Below are positions 54,685-64,000 of a DNA stretch of 64,000 bases, in pieces. The DNA comes from Annona cherimola. Taxonomy: Eukaryota > Streptophyta > Magnoliopsida > Magnoliales > Annonaceae. The notes under the pieces were generated by a model, which saw nothing but the letters and a program-made list of their open reading frames with translations, searched no databases and was not told the origin of the DNA. Made by a program: the position numbers and the translations under genes. The stretch spans positions 57,951,563 through 58,015,562 of the forward strand of contig CM059972.1 of the NCBI GenBank assembly GCA_030490835.1, given 5' to 3'. Position 1 is the first letter of the stretch. Each line of letters begins with the position of its first letter.

Positions 54685-56404
54685 ACCAGGGCAGGGCTGA
54701 AAAGGATAACATTGTACCATTTGATCTGGAGCCAGAGAGAACCTATCTGAGAAGGCATCGCAGGAGCAGGGAAGCTAGAAATCAACATAATCAAATGGAG
54801 CATATTGGATGCTAAGATCAAAATCCTCATGCAAATCAGTAAGGGAACCAACAGGTTGAGGTTCCACTTCATCCACAATAAGATAATTTGGACCAGCCTA
54901 TTTGGGATCTCATTGCAATGGGACAAAACGCAGTGCAAACCAGCATCCAGCCTCCCCCTGTCGACACCAACAATTTTAAGATCAAGCTCGTGGTTTTCCA
55001 AATGCTCTAATTTATTGGGCAGTTTGAGGGTTTACCTTCTGAAGATCTTCATCGCCACCTTCACAATTTCCTATAAATTATGAATACATTTAAACAGCAT
55101 GGAGTCTCCGACAAAGCAATGAGGCTGAGAACTTTCTCGTTCTCTATGAGAGACAGAGCATCGAAGTGGCTGGACTCTTTGCCACCAAACTCTGTCAGCA
55201 CACGTAATTACTTGGCATAGAAATTTCTTAAAAAATATTTTCCTCCTACCAAGTTAACCAAGCTCAGAATGGATATAGTCTTATTCAAACAACATGGAGT
55301 AGAGACTTTATCAGAGGTGTGGGATCGATTCAAGGATTTACTTCACAAATGTCCTTATCATGGAATTCAGTCGTGGGTACAAATCCAGATATTTTATAAT
55401 AGTTTCCAAGATTCTACCCGCCATATGGTAGATTCTTCATCTAATGGTTCATTATTGAGAAAATGTAATCGAGAATCTTATGCGCTACTGGAGAACATGG
55501 CAGCCAACACATATCAATTGTCGTCTGACAAAAGTTGAAGTGGAGGCTTACTTCAATTGGACGCAGTCTCATCTATTAAAGCCCACATTGATGCTCTATC
55601 CAAGCAAATTTAGAACCTATTAAGGTCTTCCAATGTCAACGCAGTAGGGACTTCCACATCACAGTCGTCATCAGCGGAATATTGTACATGGTATTGAGAG
55701 TTTGGTCACCCACGTGATCAATGTGCCTCCAATCCGAAGTCAGTTAATTAGGTGGGCAACTTCCAGAGAAATCCAGCAAATCAATATGCCAATACTTATA
55801 GTCAAGGATGGAGAAATCATCTTAATTTCTCATGGAATAACCAAGCTAGGCCGAATCAGCCACCGGGATTCTCGCAGCCCCTACAGCAACAATCAGCCAG
55901 ACCAGTTTAACCCACCCCACCTCCTCAAGAAGAGAAGAAGTCAGATCTGAAAAACTTGTTCATGCAATTCATGCAATCCCAGATCACCACAAACATGAAT
56001 TTAGAAGCTCAAATAGAACAGCTTGCCTCAACTATAAATAGTTGCTCTCAAGTCGCATTGTCGAAGGGAAAAGGCAAGAAGCAAGTGCAAGCAGTCACAC
56101 TACGTAGTGGTAGGCAACTACCAGAGGTAGCTCACCCAGAAGAAGAATTTGGAGCTGCTAGTCCTTCTTGGCATCAGTCACAGGAAGCAGAGGAGGAATC
56201 AAATGAAACTAATCAAAAGCAACCTGATGATGCAACAACCACTATTTAGAGGCTTCTTCCTCCATTTCCTCAAAGACTTGTAAAAAAAAAAAAGGAGGAC
56301 CATTTTAAAAAATTCTTGGAGGTATTAAAGCAATTGCACATCAATGTATCTCTTATCGAAGCCTTGGAACAAATGCCCAGCTAAGCCAAGTTTATGAAAG
56401 ATAT
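54685..56404 (+). pseudogene. Ty3/gypsy gag (element E)
   Basis: Plus-strand frames: RAEKDNIVPFDLEPER, TYLRRHRRSREARNQ, NAVQTSIQPPPVDTNNF, MRLRTFSFSMRDRASKWLDS, MDIVLFKQHGVETLSEVWDR, CPYHGIQSWVQIQIFYNS, MVDSSSNGSLLRKCNRESYA. A decayed zinc knuckle lies near 55690. The tail has MFMQFMQSQITTNMNLEAQI, KGKKQVQAVTLRSGRQL and then HINVSLIEALEQMP. Stops at several places (about 54812, 55073, 55206, 55538, 56249) break it. Confidence 0.85.
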
Positions 56405-56965
56405 ATGTCAAAGAAAAGGCGATTAATAGAATTTGAAATAGTGGCATTAACAGAAAAGACTAGTGCTATGGCGCAAAGAAAGTTGCCGCCCAAGCTCAAG
56501 GATCCAGGAAAATTTACCATTCCATGTATAATTGGAAATCATTATTTTGGAAGAGCTCTCTGTGATTTGGGAGCCAGTATTCATTTAATGCCAAAATCTA
56601 TATTCAGGAAACTTGGCATTGGAGAAGCATGACCTACTATGGTGATGTTGCAATTGGTGGATCACTCCATGACATATCCGGAAGGAATTATTAAATATGT
56701 GCTTGTCGAGGTAGACAAGTTTATATTTCCAACGGATTTTATCATTTTGGATTATGAAGAGGACTGAGACGTGCCAATTATTCTGGGTCGGCCATTCCTC
56801 GCAACTAGCAAGTCAATAATTGATGTACAAGTCAGAGAGCTGACCAGGAGCGTGCAGAATGATAAAGTCACATTTAGTGTGTTCAAGGCGATGCAGTTTT
56901 CGAATGATCTAGAGGAATGTTTTATGGTTAATATGGTGGACTCGGAGGCCCAAGCCGAATTTTAG
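56405..56965 (+). pseudogene. aspartic protease (element E)
   Basis: MSKKRRLIEFEIVALTEKTS leads to the core FGRALCDLGASIHLMPKSIF with DLGA at the active site. A TGA follows GIGEA (about 56630) and another lies near 56766. The frame then gives PIILGRPFLATSKSIIDVQV and ends EAQAEF with a stop at 56963. It matches A and K closely. Confidence 0.85.
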
Positions 56966-56986
56966 GTTACCTCTCACAAGGACATT

Positions 56987-58700
56987 TTGGAAGCATCTTT
57001 GGTCGAAGAAGTGAATGAAGCTGATGAAGAATCAATTGAGATGATACGTTATTTGCAGCAATCTCCGACCTTTACACGCTACCCACAGAAATTTGAGTCG
57101 TTAGAGCTCAATTCGGATTCATTTAAACATTTAAAGCAATCAATTGAAGAGCCGCCCATTTTGGAGCTGAAACCTCTGCCAACCCATTTAAGATATGTGT
57201 ATCTGGGAGCTAAATCATCGCTCCTAGTTATCATTTCTTCGGCATTGGATTCTTTACAAGAAGAAAAATTGCTTAGAGTGCTCAGGGACCACAAGAGGGC
57301 TATCAGTTGGACCATTGCGGACATCGGAAGAATTAGCCCTTCTTTCCGTATGCATAAAATTCTATTAGAAGAGAATTCAAGGCCATTCATTGAAGCCCAG
57401 AGATGGTTAAATCCTATTATGAAGGAAGTGGTTAAAAACAAGATTATCAAATGGCTTGACGCAAGTGTTATATATCCCATCTCCGACAGTTCTTGGGTTA
57501 GTCCAGTGCAATGTATTCCAAAGAACGGTGGAATGACGGTAGTATCCAATGAGAATAATGAATGATTCCAACACGAACAATTACATGTTAGAGAGTATGT
57601 ATGGACTACCGGAAGCTAAATAAAGCCACTAGGAAGGATCACTTTCCGCTCCCGTTCATTGACCAGATGCTAAACAGGTTGGCTGGTCGGGAGTTCTATT
57701 GTTTTCTAGATGGTTTTCAGGCTATCACAAAATTATGATAGCACCTGAAGACTAAGAAAAAACTACTTTTACATGTCCGTATGGCACATTCGCATTCAGG
57801 AAAATGTCATTTGGCCTGTGCAACGCGCCAGCCACATTCTAGCATTGTATTATAGCAATCTTTACTGATATGGTCGAAGATTTTCTAGAAATATTTATGG
57901 ACGACTTCTCTGTATTAGGGAATTCATTTGACGAGTGTCTTATTAATCTTTCCAAAATGCTTCAACGTTATGAAGATACAAACCTGGTTCTTAACTGGGA
58001 GAAATGTCATTTCATGGTGCAAGAGAGTATAGTACTCGGGCACCGGGATTCCAAATAGGGAATCGAAGTTGACAAAGCGAAAATTGAGGCAATTGAAAAA
58101 CTTCCTCCACCTAAATCAGTGAAGGGCATTCACAGTTTTTTGGGACATGCAGGATTTTATAAAAGATTCATCAAGGACTTCTCAAGGATTGCTAAGCCGC
58201 TATGTACTCTATTAGAAAAGGATGCATCATTCGATTTTGATAAGGAATGTGTGCAATCATTCTAAGAGTTGAAAAGGAGATTGGTATCAACGCTAATTAT
58301 CATTTCTCTTGATTGGAACCTTCCTTTTGAATTAATGTGTGATGCTAGCGACTTCGCAGTTGGGGCAGTGTTGGGCCAGAGGAAAAATAAAATATTTTAT
58401 TCAATTTATCATGCCAACAAAACCTTGAATGAGGCGCGACTAAATTAAACCGTTATAGAAAAGGAATTACTAGTGGTGGTGTTTGAGTTTGACAAATTCA
58501 GAACCATCTGGTGGGAACCAAGGTGATTGTTTATACGGATCATTCCGTAATCAAATACCCGATTGAAAAGAAAGGTGCAAAACCACGTTCGATCTAGTGG
58601 GTCTTGTTGCTACAAGAATTCGATCTAGAGATTAAAGATCGGAAAGGAGCAAAAAATCAGGTAGCTGACCACTTATCCCGCCCAAAAAGAAGTCAGCATT
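56987..58700 (+). pseudogene. reverse transcriptase-RNase H (element E)
   Basis: The RT start frame (56987-57565) has LRVLRDHKRAISWTIADIG, RWLNPIMKEVVKNK and SDSSWVSPVQCIPKNGGMTV. Frame breaks follow, then [12 protein letters not shown] and the catalytic FMDDFSVLG (57893-57920), then KLPPPKSVKGIHSFLGHAGF with YKRFIKDFS, the segment that element H lacks. RNase H pieces are [14 protein letters not shown] (58340), [14 protein letters not shown] (58460), VYTDHS and [11 protein letters not shown] (58660). At least eight stops or shifts are present. Confidence 0.88.
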
Positions 58701-59996
58701 TCCAAGACATGGAACAAATCAGAGAAGTGTTCTCCGATGAGCAGCTATTTTTAATCTCCCAAGGCAGTCCACCATGGTATGAAAACTTTTTAAACTATAT
58801 AGTCAGTGGTATACTGCCTCCAGAGATGAATTTTCACAAAAGGAAGAAATTTCTTCATGATGTCAAGTTCTACTTCTGGGATGAACCATTTTTGTTCAAA
58901 TAATGCCCTGATCAGTTATACAGAAGATGCATTCCTGGATGTGAGATAAAATCAATACTGCAAGGCTGTCATTCATCACCATATGGGGGTCACTTCTGAG
59001 GGGACAAAACCGTGGCAAAAGTACTTTAATCTAGATTTTATTGGTCATCTCTATTCAAGGAGGCTCATTCATTTGTCAAGCGGTGCGATCAATGCCAGCG
59101 TACAATGAATATCACGAAAAGACATGAAATGTCACTCACTAATATCATTGAAGTGGAAATCTTTGACGTCTGGGGTATCGACTTCATAGAACCCTTCATC
59201 CCCTCTTTTGGCAATTAATTTATTTTGGTTGCAGTTGATTATCTGTCCAAATGGGTTGAAGCAGTACCAACTCCAACAGGTGATGTTAAAATGATTCTTA
59301 AATTTTTTCAAGAAAAATATCTTTATTCGTTTCGGCAATCCAAGGGTGATTATTAGTGATGGAGATTCACATTTATGCAACAGGCAATTCATGGCAATCT
59401 TGAATACGTATGGAGTATGCCACAGAGTTACCAGAGCATATCATCCACAAGCCAACGGACAAATTGAACTTGTCAATAAAGAATTAAAACAAATTCTTGA
59501 GAAAACAATTGGGCCACCTCGCAAAAATTGGCCCCTCAAGTTAGATGACGCTTTATGGGCCTATCGCACTACTTACAAAACTCACCTCGTAATGTCTCCT
59601 TATCAGCTAATGTATGGTAAGGCTTGCCATTTGCCACTGGAATTAGAGCATAATGCATATTGGGCAATCAAGAAATTAAATATGGATATGAAACAAGCTG
59701 GCGAGAGAAGACTTTTGCAGCTTAACGAACTGGATGAATTCAAAATTCAGGCTTATGAAAATGTCAAGATTTACAAAGAGAAAGTGAAGAAATGGCATGA
59801 CAAAAGGATCCTGCCTAGGCAATTCGAGCCAGCACAAAAAGTCCTGTTCTTCAATTCCAAATTGAAGCTTTTTCCTTCCAAATTCAAGTCACGATGGTCA
59901 GGTCCATTTATTATATTGAAAGCAACTGATCAAGGGGCAGTGGAAGTGTTTAATGAAAAATCAAATGGAAGTTTTGTGGTGAACGGGCAGATTTAA
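58701..59996 (+). pseudogene. integrase (element E)
   Basis: From [20 protein letters not shown] (58840-58900) it continues to the zinc region [28 protein letters not shown], then the core (VWGIDFIEPF, LSKWVEAVPTPTGDV) and, in a clean frame from 59346, [16 protein letters not shown] (Asp) and [16 protein letters not shown] (Glu). It ends with [15 protein letters not shown] and NGQI at 59996. Stops near 58902, 58999 and 59218 break the first half. The junction KKFLHDVK shows what the split site in element H looked like before insertion. Confidence 0.9.
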
Positions 59997-59999
59997 CTT

Positions 60000-60648
60000 T
60001 CATGTCTTGAGTCTTGAGTCTTTGAGTATTGGAGTACATAAGAGAGGTCCAAATGTATGATCTCGATTCTCCATGAAAATATGCAACTTTGCTTGCTCTG
60101 GACTTCATTTGATTTTCATTTGAGTGTTTTAGTTGTCTTGGCCTTCGTCTTTACTTGAATCTAGCATTGAACCGTCTTGATCTGTAAGTTCCGCACTGAA
60201 GTCGAAGATGGAGTCGACTTGGTCTGCGACTTCACCTAAGTCGCATGCGGAGTCGACTTGGGATGCGACTTCGGCAGCTCTCGTCCCTGATTTCAACTCT
60301 GGATGAAATGACGCCTCGAAGTCGAAGCTGGAGTCGACTTGGTCTGCGACTTCACCCAAGTCGCATGCGGAGTCGACTTGGGATGCGACTTCGGCAGCTT
60401 TGCTTCTCAATTTCAACTTGGACGAAAACGACGCTTTGAAGTCGCTTCTTGAGTCGACTTGGGGATCGACTTGGCCTAAGTCGAAGTCTAAGTCGACTTG
60501 GAAATCGACTTGACTTGTCATGCTTCATTTTCTTCATTTTTATAACCTTAAATCATCTTCACAAACATGTTAGTAACCAACACTTACTCAAATTTGTTTG
60601 TTAATCATCAAAACATAAACTTGGCTTATTTTCCACATGTTTCCAACA
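60000..60648 (-). repeat. truncated 3' LTR of copia C3
   Basis: Homologous to the inner half of the C1 LTR: four GTCGAC-centred repeat blocks at about 60200-60510, then ATAACCTTAAATCATC and the LTR end TTTCCAACA at 60648. The TGTTGGTCCC end is missing and the left border with element E lies between about 59997 and 60150. Frames reading VDSACDLGEVADQ are repeat artefacts. Confidence 0.75.
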
Positions 60649-60663
60649 ATCTCCCCTTTTTGA
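60649..60663 (-). promoter_or_regulatory. polypurine tract of copia C3
   Basis: The minus strand reads AAAAAGGGGAGAT immediately before the LTR start TGTTGG, as in C1. Confidence 0.75.
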
Positions 60664-60992
60664 TGATTGACAAAACTGATTTGAGTATATACCTTTCAAT
60701 GTCTTTAAAACATACTATTTGTGCATTTTGAAGTTTAACATGCATATTTTACTTCCAATAAATCACAAGTTAAAAACATAATATTGACAGACATATTTTA
60801 CTTTCAATACAGCACTAAATTTCAATACATCACAAAAACATCCATACACATATTTAAGACGGAGACTCAAATCCCGATCTCTTCTCCCCCTTTTTGTCAA
60901 TTTATCAAAAAATAGAGATGGAGCGGGTTAATCTTTTGAGAATGGCGGGGTTGCTCCCCCTGAACCTGTGCTCCCCCTCAGCTTGTGCTTAT

Positions 60993-62380
60993 CTAAGTTA
61001 ATTCAAGCATACCTATATCATTTTTAATTTTATAAAATGGTTCTTTCGCTAGAGGTTTGGTGAATATATCTGCAATTTGATCTTCTGTTCTTACATATTT
61101 CAAACATATATCATGATTTTCTACATGTTCTCTAATAAAGTTATGTATAAGGTCTATATGTTTGGTCCTAGAATGCAATACTGAATTTTTAGTTAAACAT
61201 ATGGCACTTGTATTATCACATCTAATAGGTATATCTTTAAAATTCATGTCATAGTCCCTAAGTTGTTGTTTCATCCAAAGCAATTGAGCACAACAGCTCC
61301 CGGCGGCAACATATTCGGCTTCCGCTGTAGATAAAGCAACACTAGTTTGATTTCTTGAAAACCATGAAACCAATATGTTCCCAAGAAACTGACATGTTCC
61401 ACTAGTGCTTTTTCTATCTACTTTGTAACCGGCAAAATCCGCATCCGAGTAGCCGATTAGATCAAAATTAGAACCCTTTGGATACCAAAGTCCTATGTTG
61501 GTAGTATCTACTAAATATCTGAAAATTCTTTTTACAGCTACCAAGTGTGATTCTTTTGGACATGATTAAAATCTAGAGCACATATACACACTAAATAATA
61601 TATCAGGCCTAGAAGCAGTTAAATATAATAAAGAACTTATCATGCTTCTATATAATTTTAAATCAACTGGTTTGCCTTTCTCGTCTTTGTCAATTTTAAT
61701 GGTTGAGCTCATAGGCGTGTTTGCCCCTTTGCTATTTTCCATGCCAAACTTCTTTAACATTTCTTTGATATACTTAGACTGTTTATGAAGATCCCTTCGC
61801 TTGATTGCTTAATTTGTAGTCCAAGGAAGAAATTCAGCTCCCCCATCATACTCATATCAAATTCTTTCTGCATAAGCTCAGAAAATTCTTGACAAAGAAT
61901 CTCATTAGTAGCACCAAAAATAATGTCATCAACATAAATTTGAATAATCAAGATATCTTTTTCTTTGTACTTGATAAACAAAGTGGTGTCTACCTTTCCC
62001 TTTTGGAAGTCATGATCAATCAAAAATTTGCTTAATCTCTCATATCAAGCTCTTGTGGCTTGTTTTAATCCATATAATGCTTTGGTTAATTTGTATACAA
62101 ATTTAGATTAATCTTTCTCCTCAAATCCAGGTGGTTGTTCAACATACACCTCTTCATTTATATAACCATTCAGAAATGCACTTTTAACATCCATTTGAAA
62201 TAATTTAAAGTTCATGTGAGATGCACAAGCTAGTAAGATACGAATGACTTCTAATCTAGCAACTGGAGCATAGGATTCCTCAAAGTCTATTTCCTCTTCT
62301 TGTGAGTATCCCTTTGCCACAAGTCTAGCTTTGTTTCTCACCACAAGTTCACTTTCATCTAATTTGTTCCTAAAGACTCA
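60993..62380 (-). pseudogene. copia reverse transcriptase-RNase H (C3)
   Basis: Same family as C1. Frames: [19 protein letters not shown] (62340), [18 protein letters not shown], then a break near 62108; [15 protein letters not shown] with intact YVDD in the frame 62023-61754, preceded by [20 protein letters not shown]; another break near 61760 (a short loss that shifts frame after QSSEGIFIN); [20 protein letters not shown]; and RNase H from 61544 with [52 protein letters not shown]. Four frames replace one, so it is inactive. Confidence 0.9.
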
Positions 62381-63343
62381 TTTTGTGCCAATGACAATGC
62401 AATCTTTTGGTCTTGGAACAAGATGCCAAACTTGGTTTCTTTCAAATTGATTTAATTCCTCTTGCATTGCTATGATCCAATTTTCATCATCAAGGGCTTG
62501 GTCTATAGTTGACGGTTCAATTTTGGATACAAAGGCGTATGGTCCAGAAATATTTTGTTGTGACCTTCTAGTCTTTACACCTTCATAGACATTCCCTATA
62601 CCTTGTTCAATTGGATGGGCATTTTTGAACTTTAAATCAGTTGGAGGTTTATAGGAATTATTACCTTCACTTACCCTTTACTCCATAGATTTTTCTTGCT
62701 TCTCCATATGCAATTTTTTAAGGCTACTTGTTATCTCATCTGCATCACTTAAATCATCTTTTCTTTTGAAACATGGATTAGATTCATCAAAAACAACATG
62801 TATCGACTCTTCTACAACTTGGTTCCTTTTATTGAAGACTCTATATGCTTTGCTATTTTATGAGTAACCAAGGAATATTGCTTCATCACTCTTAGTATCC
62901 AGTTTTTCCATTGTTCAAAACATAACATGTGCATCCAAAAGCATGAAAATATGAAATATTTGGTTTTCTACCTTTTTATAGCTCATATGGGGTCTTTTTC
63001 AAGATTGCTCTAATGGTAACTCGATTCAACACATGACAAGCTGTACTTACAGCTTCACCCCAAAATTTCTTGGATAATTTGCTCTTATTTAGCATTGTTC
63101 TAGCCATCTCTTATATGGTTCTATTTTTCCTTTCAACCACTCCATTTGTTGTGGAATTCTTGGTGCAGAAAATGTGTAGTGAATTCCTTTTTCTTAACAT
63201 AATTCTATGAATCGTTTATTTTCAAACTCACCACCATGATCACTTCTAATGGTTATAATAGTACTTTATTTTTCATTTTGCACCAAGTTTACAAAAGTTG
63301 CAAACATAGAGAAGGCTTCATCTTTGCTAGCTAAGAGAATTAC
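62381..63343 (-). pseudogene. copia integrase core and pol linker (C3), broken
   Basis: No long frame, but the minus strand aligns with the C1 integrase: MFATFVNLVQNEK-like and SDHGGEFENKRF near 63200-63300, a disrupted APRIPQQMEWLKGKIE-type stretch near 63130 (frameshift beside the catalytic Glu), WGEAVSTACHVLNRVTI near 63010, and GYS.NSKAYRVFNKRN near 62840, where a stop replaces a codon. A short deletion near 62905 removes the NLGKLDAKSD part seen in C1. Confidence 0.8.
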
Positions 63344-64000
63344 TCATGTGAATCTTGAAAAATCATCAACTATTATAAACACATATTTCTTTCCACCAAT
63401 GGTTAAAATGTCGGATGACCCATATAGATCCATGTGTAGCAATTCAAGTGACCTAGTGGTGGAAATCTCCTTTTTGGTAGAGAATGGCATTTTAGGTTGT
63501 TTTGACAATTGACATGCCTTGTAAATTTTATCTTTGTCATATTTCAATTTTGGCAATCCTTCTACCAAACTCTTTTTCCATAGGGTCTTAATATTTGTCA
63601 TGTTTATATGCCCAAGCCTCTTATACCAAACCCATGGATCATTGTCAATGGTCATTAGACATTGACCATCTAGTTCATCAAGTGAAACCAAATATACATT
63701 TTCATATCTTTTTCCGCTAAACATGATATGTTCTCCATCAAATACATTACATATAGATGATTCAAACACAATCTTGTATCCTTTGTCACATAATTGGCTA
63801 ATACTCATTAAATTGTGCTTGAGTCCTTCAACAAATAATACATCTTCCATACATGCATTTGAAATACTATAAATGTTTTCTTTACCTTTGATTTTACCTT
63901 TCTCATTATTTCCAAAAGCAACAATTCCATTGTTGTAAGGCTTGAGTTTATGAAATAAACTTCTTTCACAGGTCATATACCTTGAGCAACCACTATCCAT
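63344..64000 (-). pseudogene. copia protease and integrase N-terminus (C3), runs off window
   Basis: An open frame of 218 codons is cut by the window edge. It has MDSGCSRYMTCERSLFHKL (protease DSG), NACMEDVLFVEGLKHNLMSI, DELDGQCLMTIDNDPWVWYK, the integrase zinc region RLGHINMTNIKTLWKKSL with YKACQLSKQPKMPF (the first zinc Cys is Tyr), and LLHMDLYGSSDILTIGGKK up to VDDFSRFT. It is better preserved here than in C1. The rest of gag and the 5' LTR should lie to the right of the window. Confidence 0.88.

Noticed and set aside
60129..60521. 130-aa minus-strand ORF with VDSACDLGEVADQ repeats
   Set aside because: Lies in the LTR of C3 and results from GTCGAC-type repeats; the equivalents in C1 LTRs behave the same.

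Overview
The window looks like intergenic, repeat-packed chromatin of a flowering plant. Almost every recognisable coding stretch belongs to an LTR retrotransposon (Ty3/gypsy of the Athila/Tat type with tRNA-Asp primer sites, and Ty1/copia of the Sirevirus type with tRNA-iMet primer sites). The only host-gene sequence is a set of broken fragments of plant genes (RABA-type Rab GTPase, SEUSS-like co-regulator, exocyst SEC15) carried inside one insertion. I found no intact host gene, tRNA, rRNA or CRISPR array. All reading frames that match known families carry stops, frameshifts or truncations, apart from isolated domains.

Layout, left to right. 1-10858: a minus-strand gypsy element (called H here), with its 3' non-coding part, integrase, and RT/RNase H ending at a primer site and a short LTR. 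H is split by a 5.66-kb insertion at 3418-9076 with TG...CA ends and a 5-bp target duplication. That insertion holds three kinds of tandem repeat and the host-gene fragments. 10865-14193: a plus-strand gag-protease element (K) without polymerase, flanked by 554-bp direct repeats that include protease codons. 14194-24901: a minus-strand non-autonomous gypsy element (A) with LTR, PBS, gag, protease, no RT or integrase, and a 'putative plant transposon protein' ORF. That ORF is split by a 2.5-kb solo LTR (16070-18572, TSD AAATG), and the LTR of A contains a hAT-type MITE (8-bp TSD).

24902-36410: a large LTR-like repeat (G), cut by A on its left and by a structurally complete Sirevirus-like copia element (C1, 25840-34630, TSD GAAAA). 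36545-49685: an old plus-strand copia relic (D) with pol and ORF3/envelope-like remains. Its 3' LTR was hit by a 6.1-kb LTR-like element (F, 42261-48351), which in turn contains a 637-bp foldback MULE with a 9-bp TSD. 49686-53128: a plus-strand gypsy relative of A (J), again gag-protease without pol. 53129-59996: a plus-strand gypsy element (E) with LTR, PBS, gag, protease, RT, RNase H and integrase, all decayed. 60000-64000: a second minus-strand Sirevirus-like copia (C3) that runs off the window.

The genes do not form a pathway; they form a stratigraphy. Inferred order: J, then D and E into J; F into D; the MULE into F; A and C1 into G; the solo LTR and the hAT MITE into A; the gene-carrying insertion into H. 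The most unusual parts are the gene-carrying insertion, the K element with coding sequence in its flanking repeats, the pol-less A/J family with a promoter-like leader before its extra ORF, and two palindromic motif systems in the LTRs. Family names come from motif recognition by eye, not from database searches.
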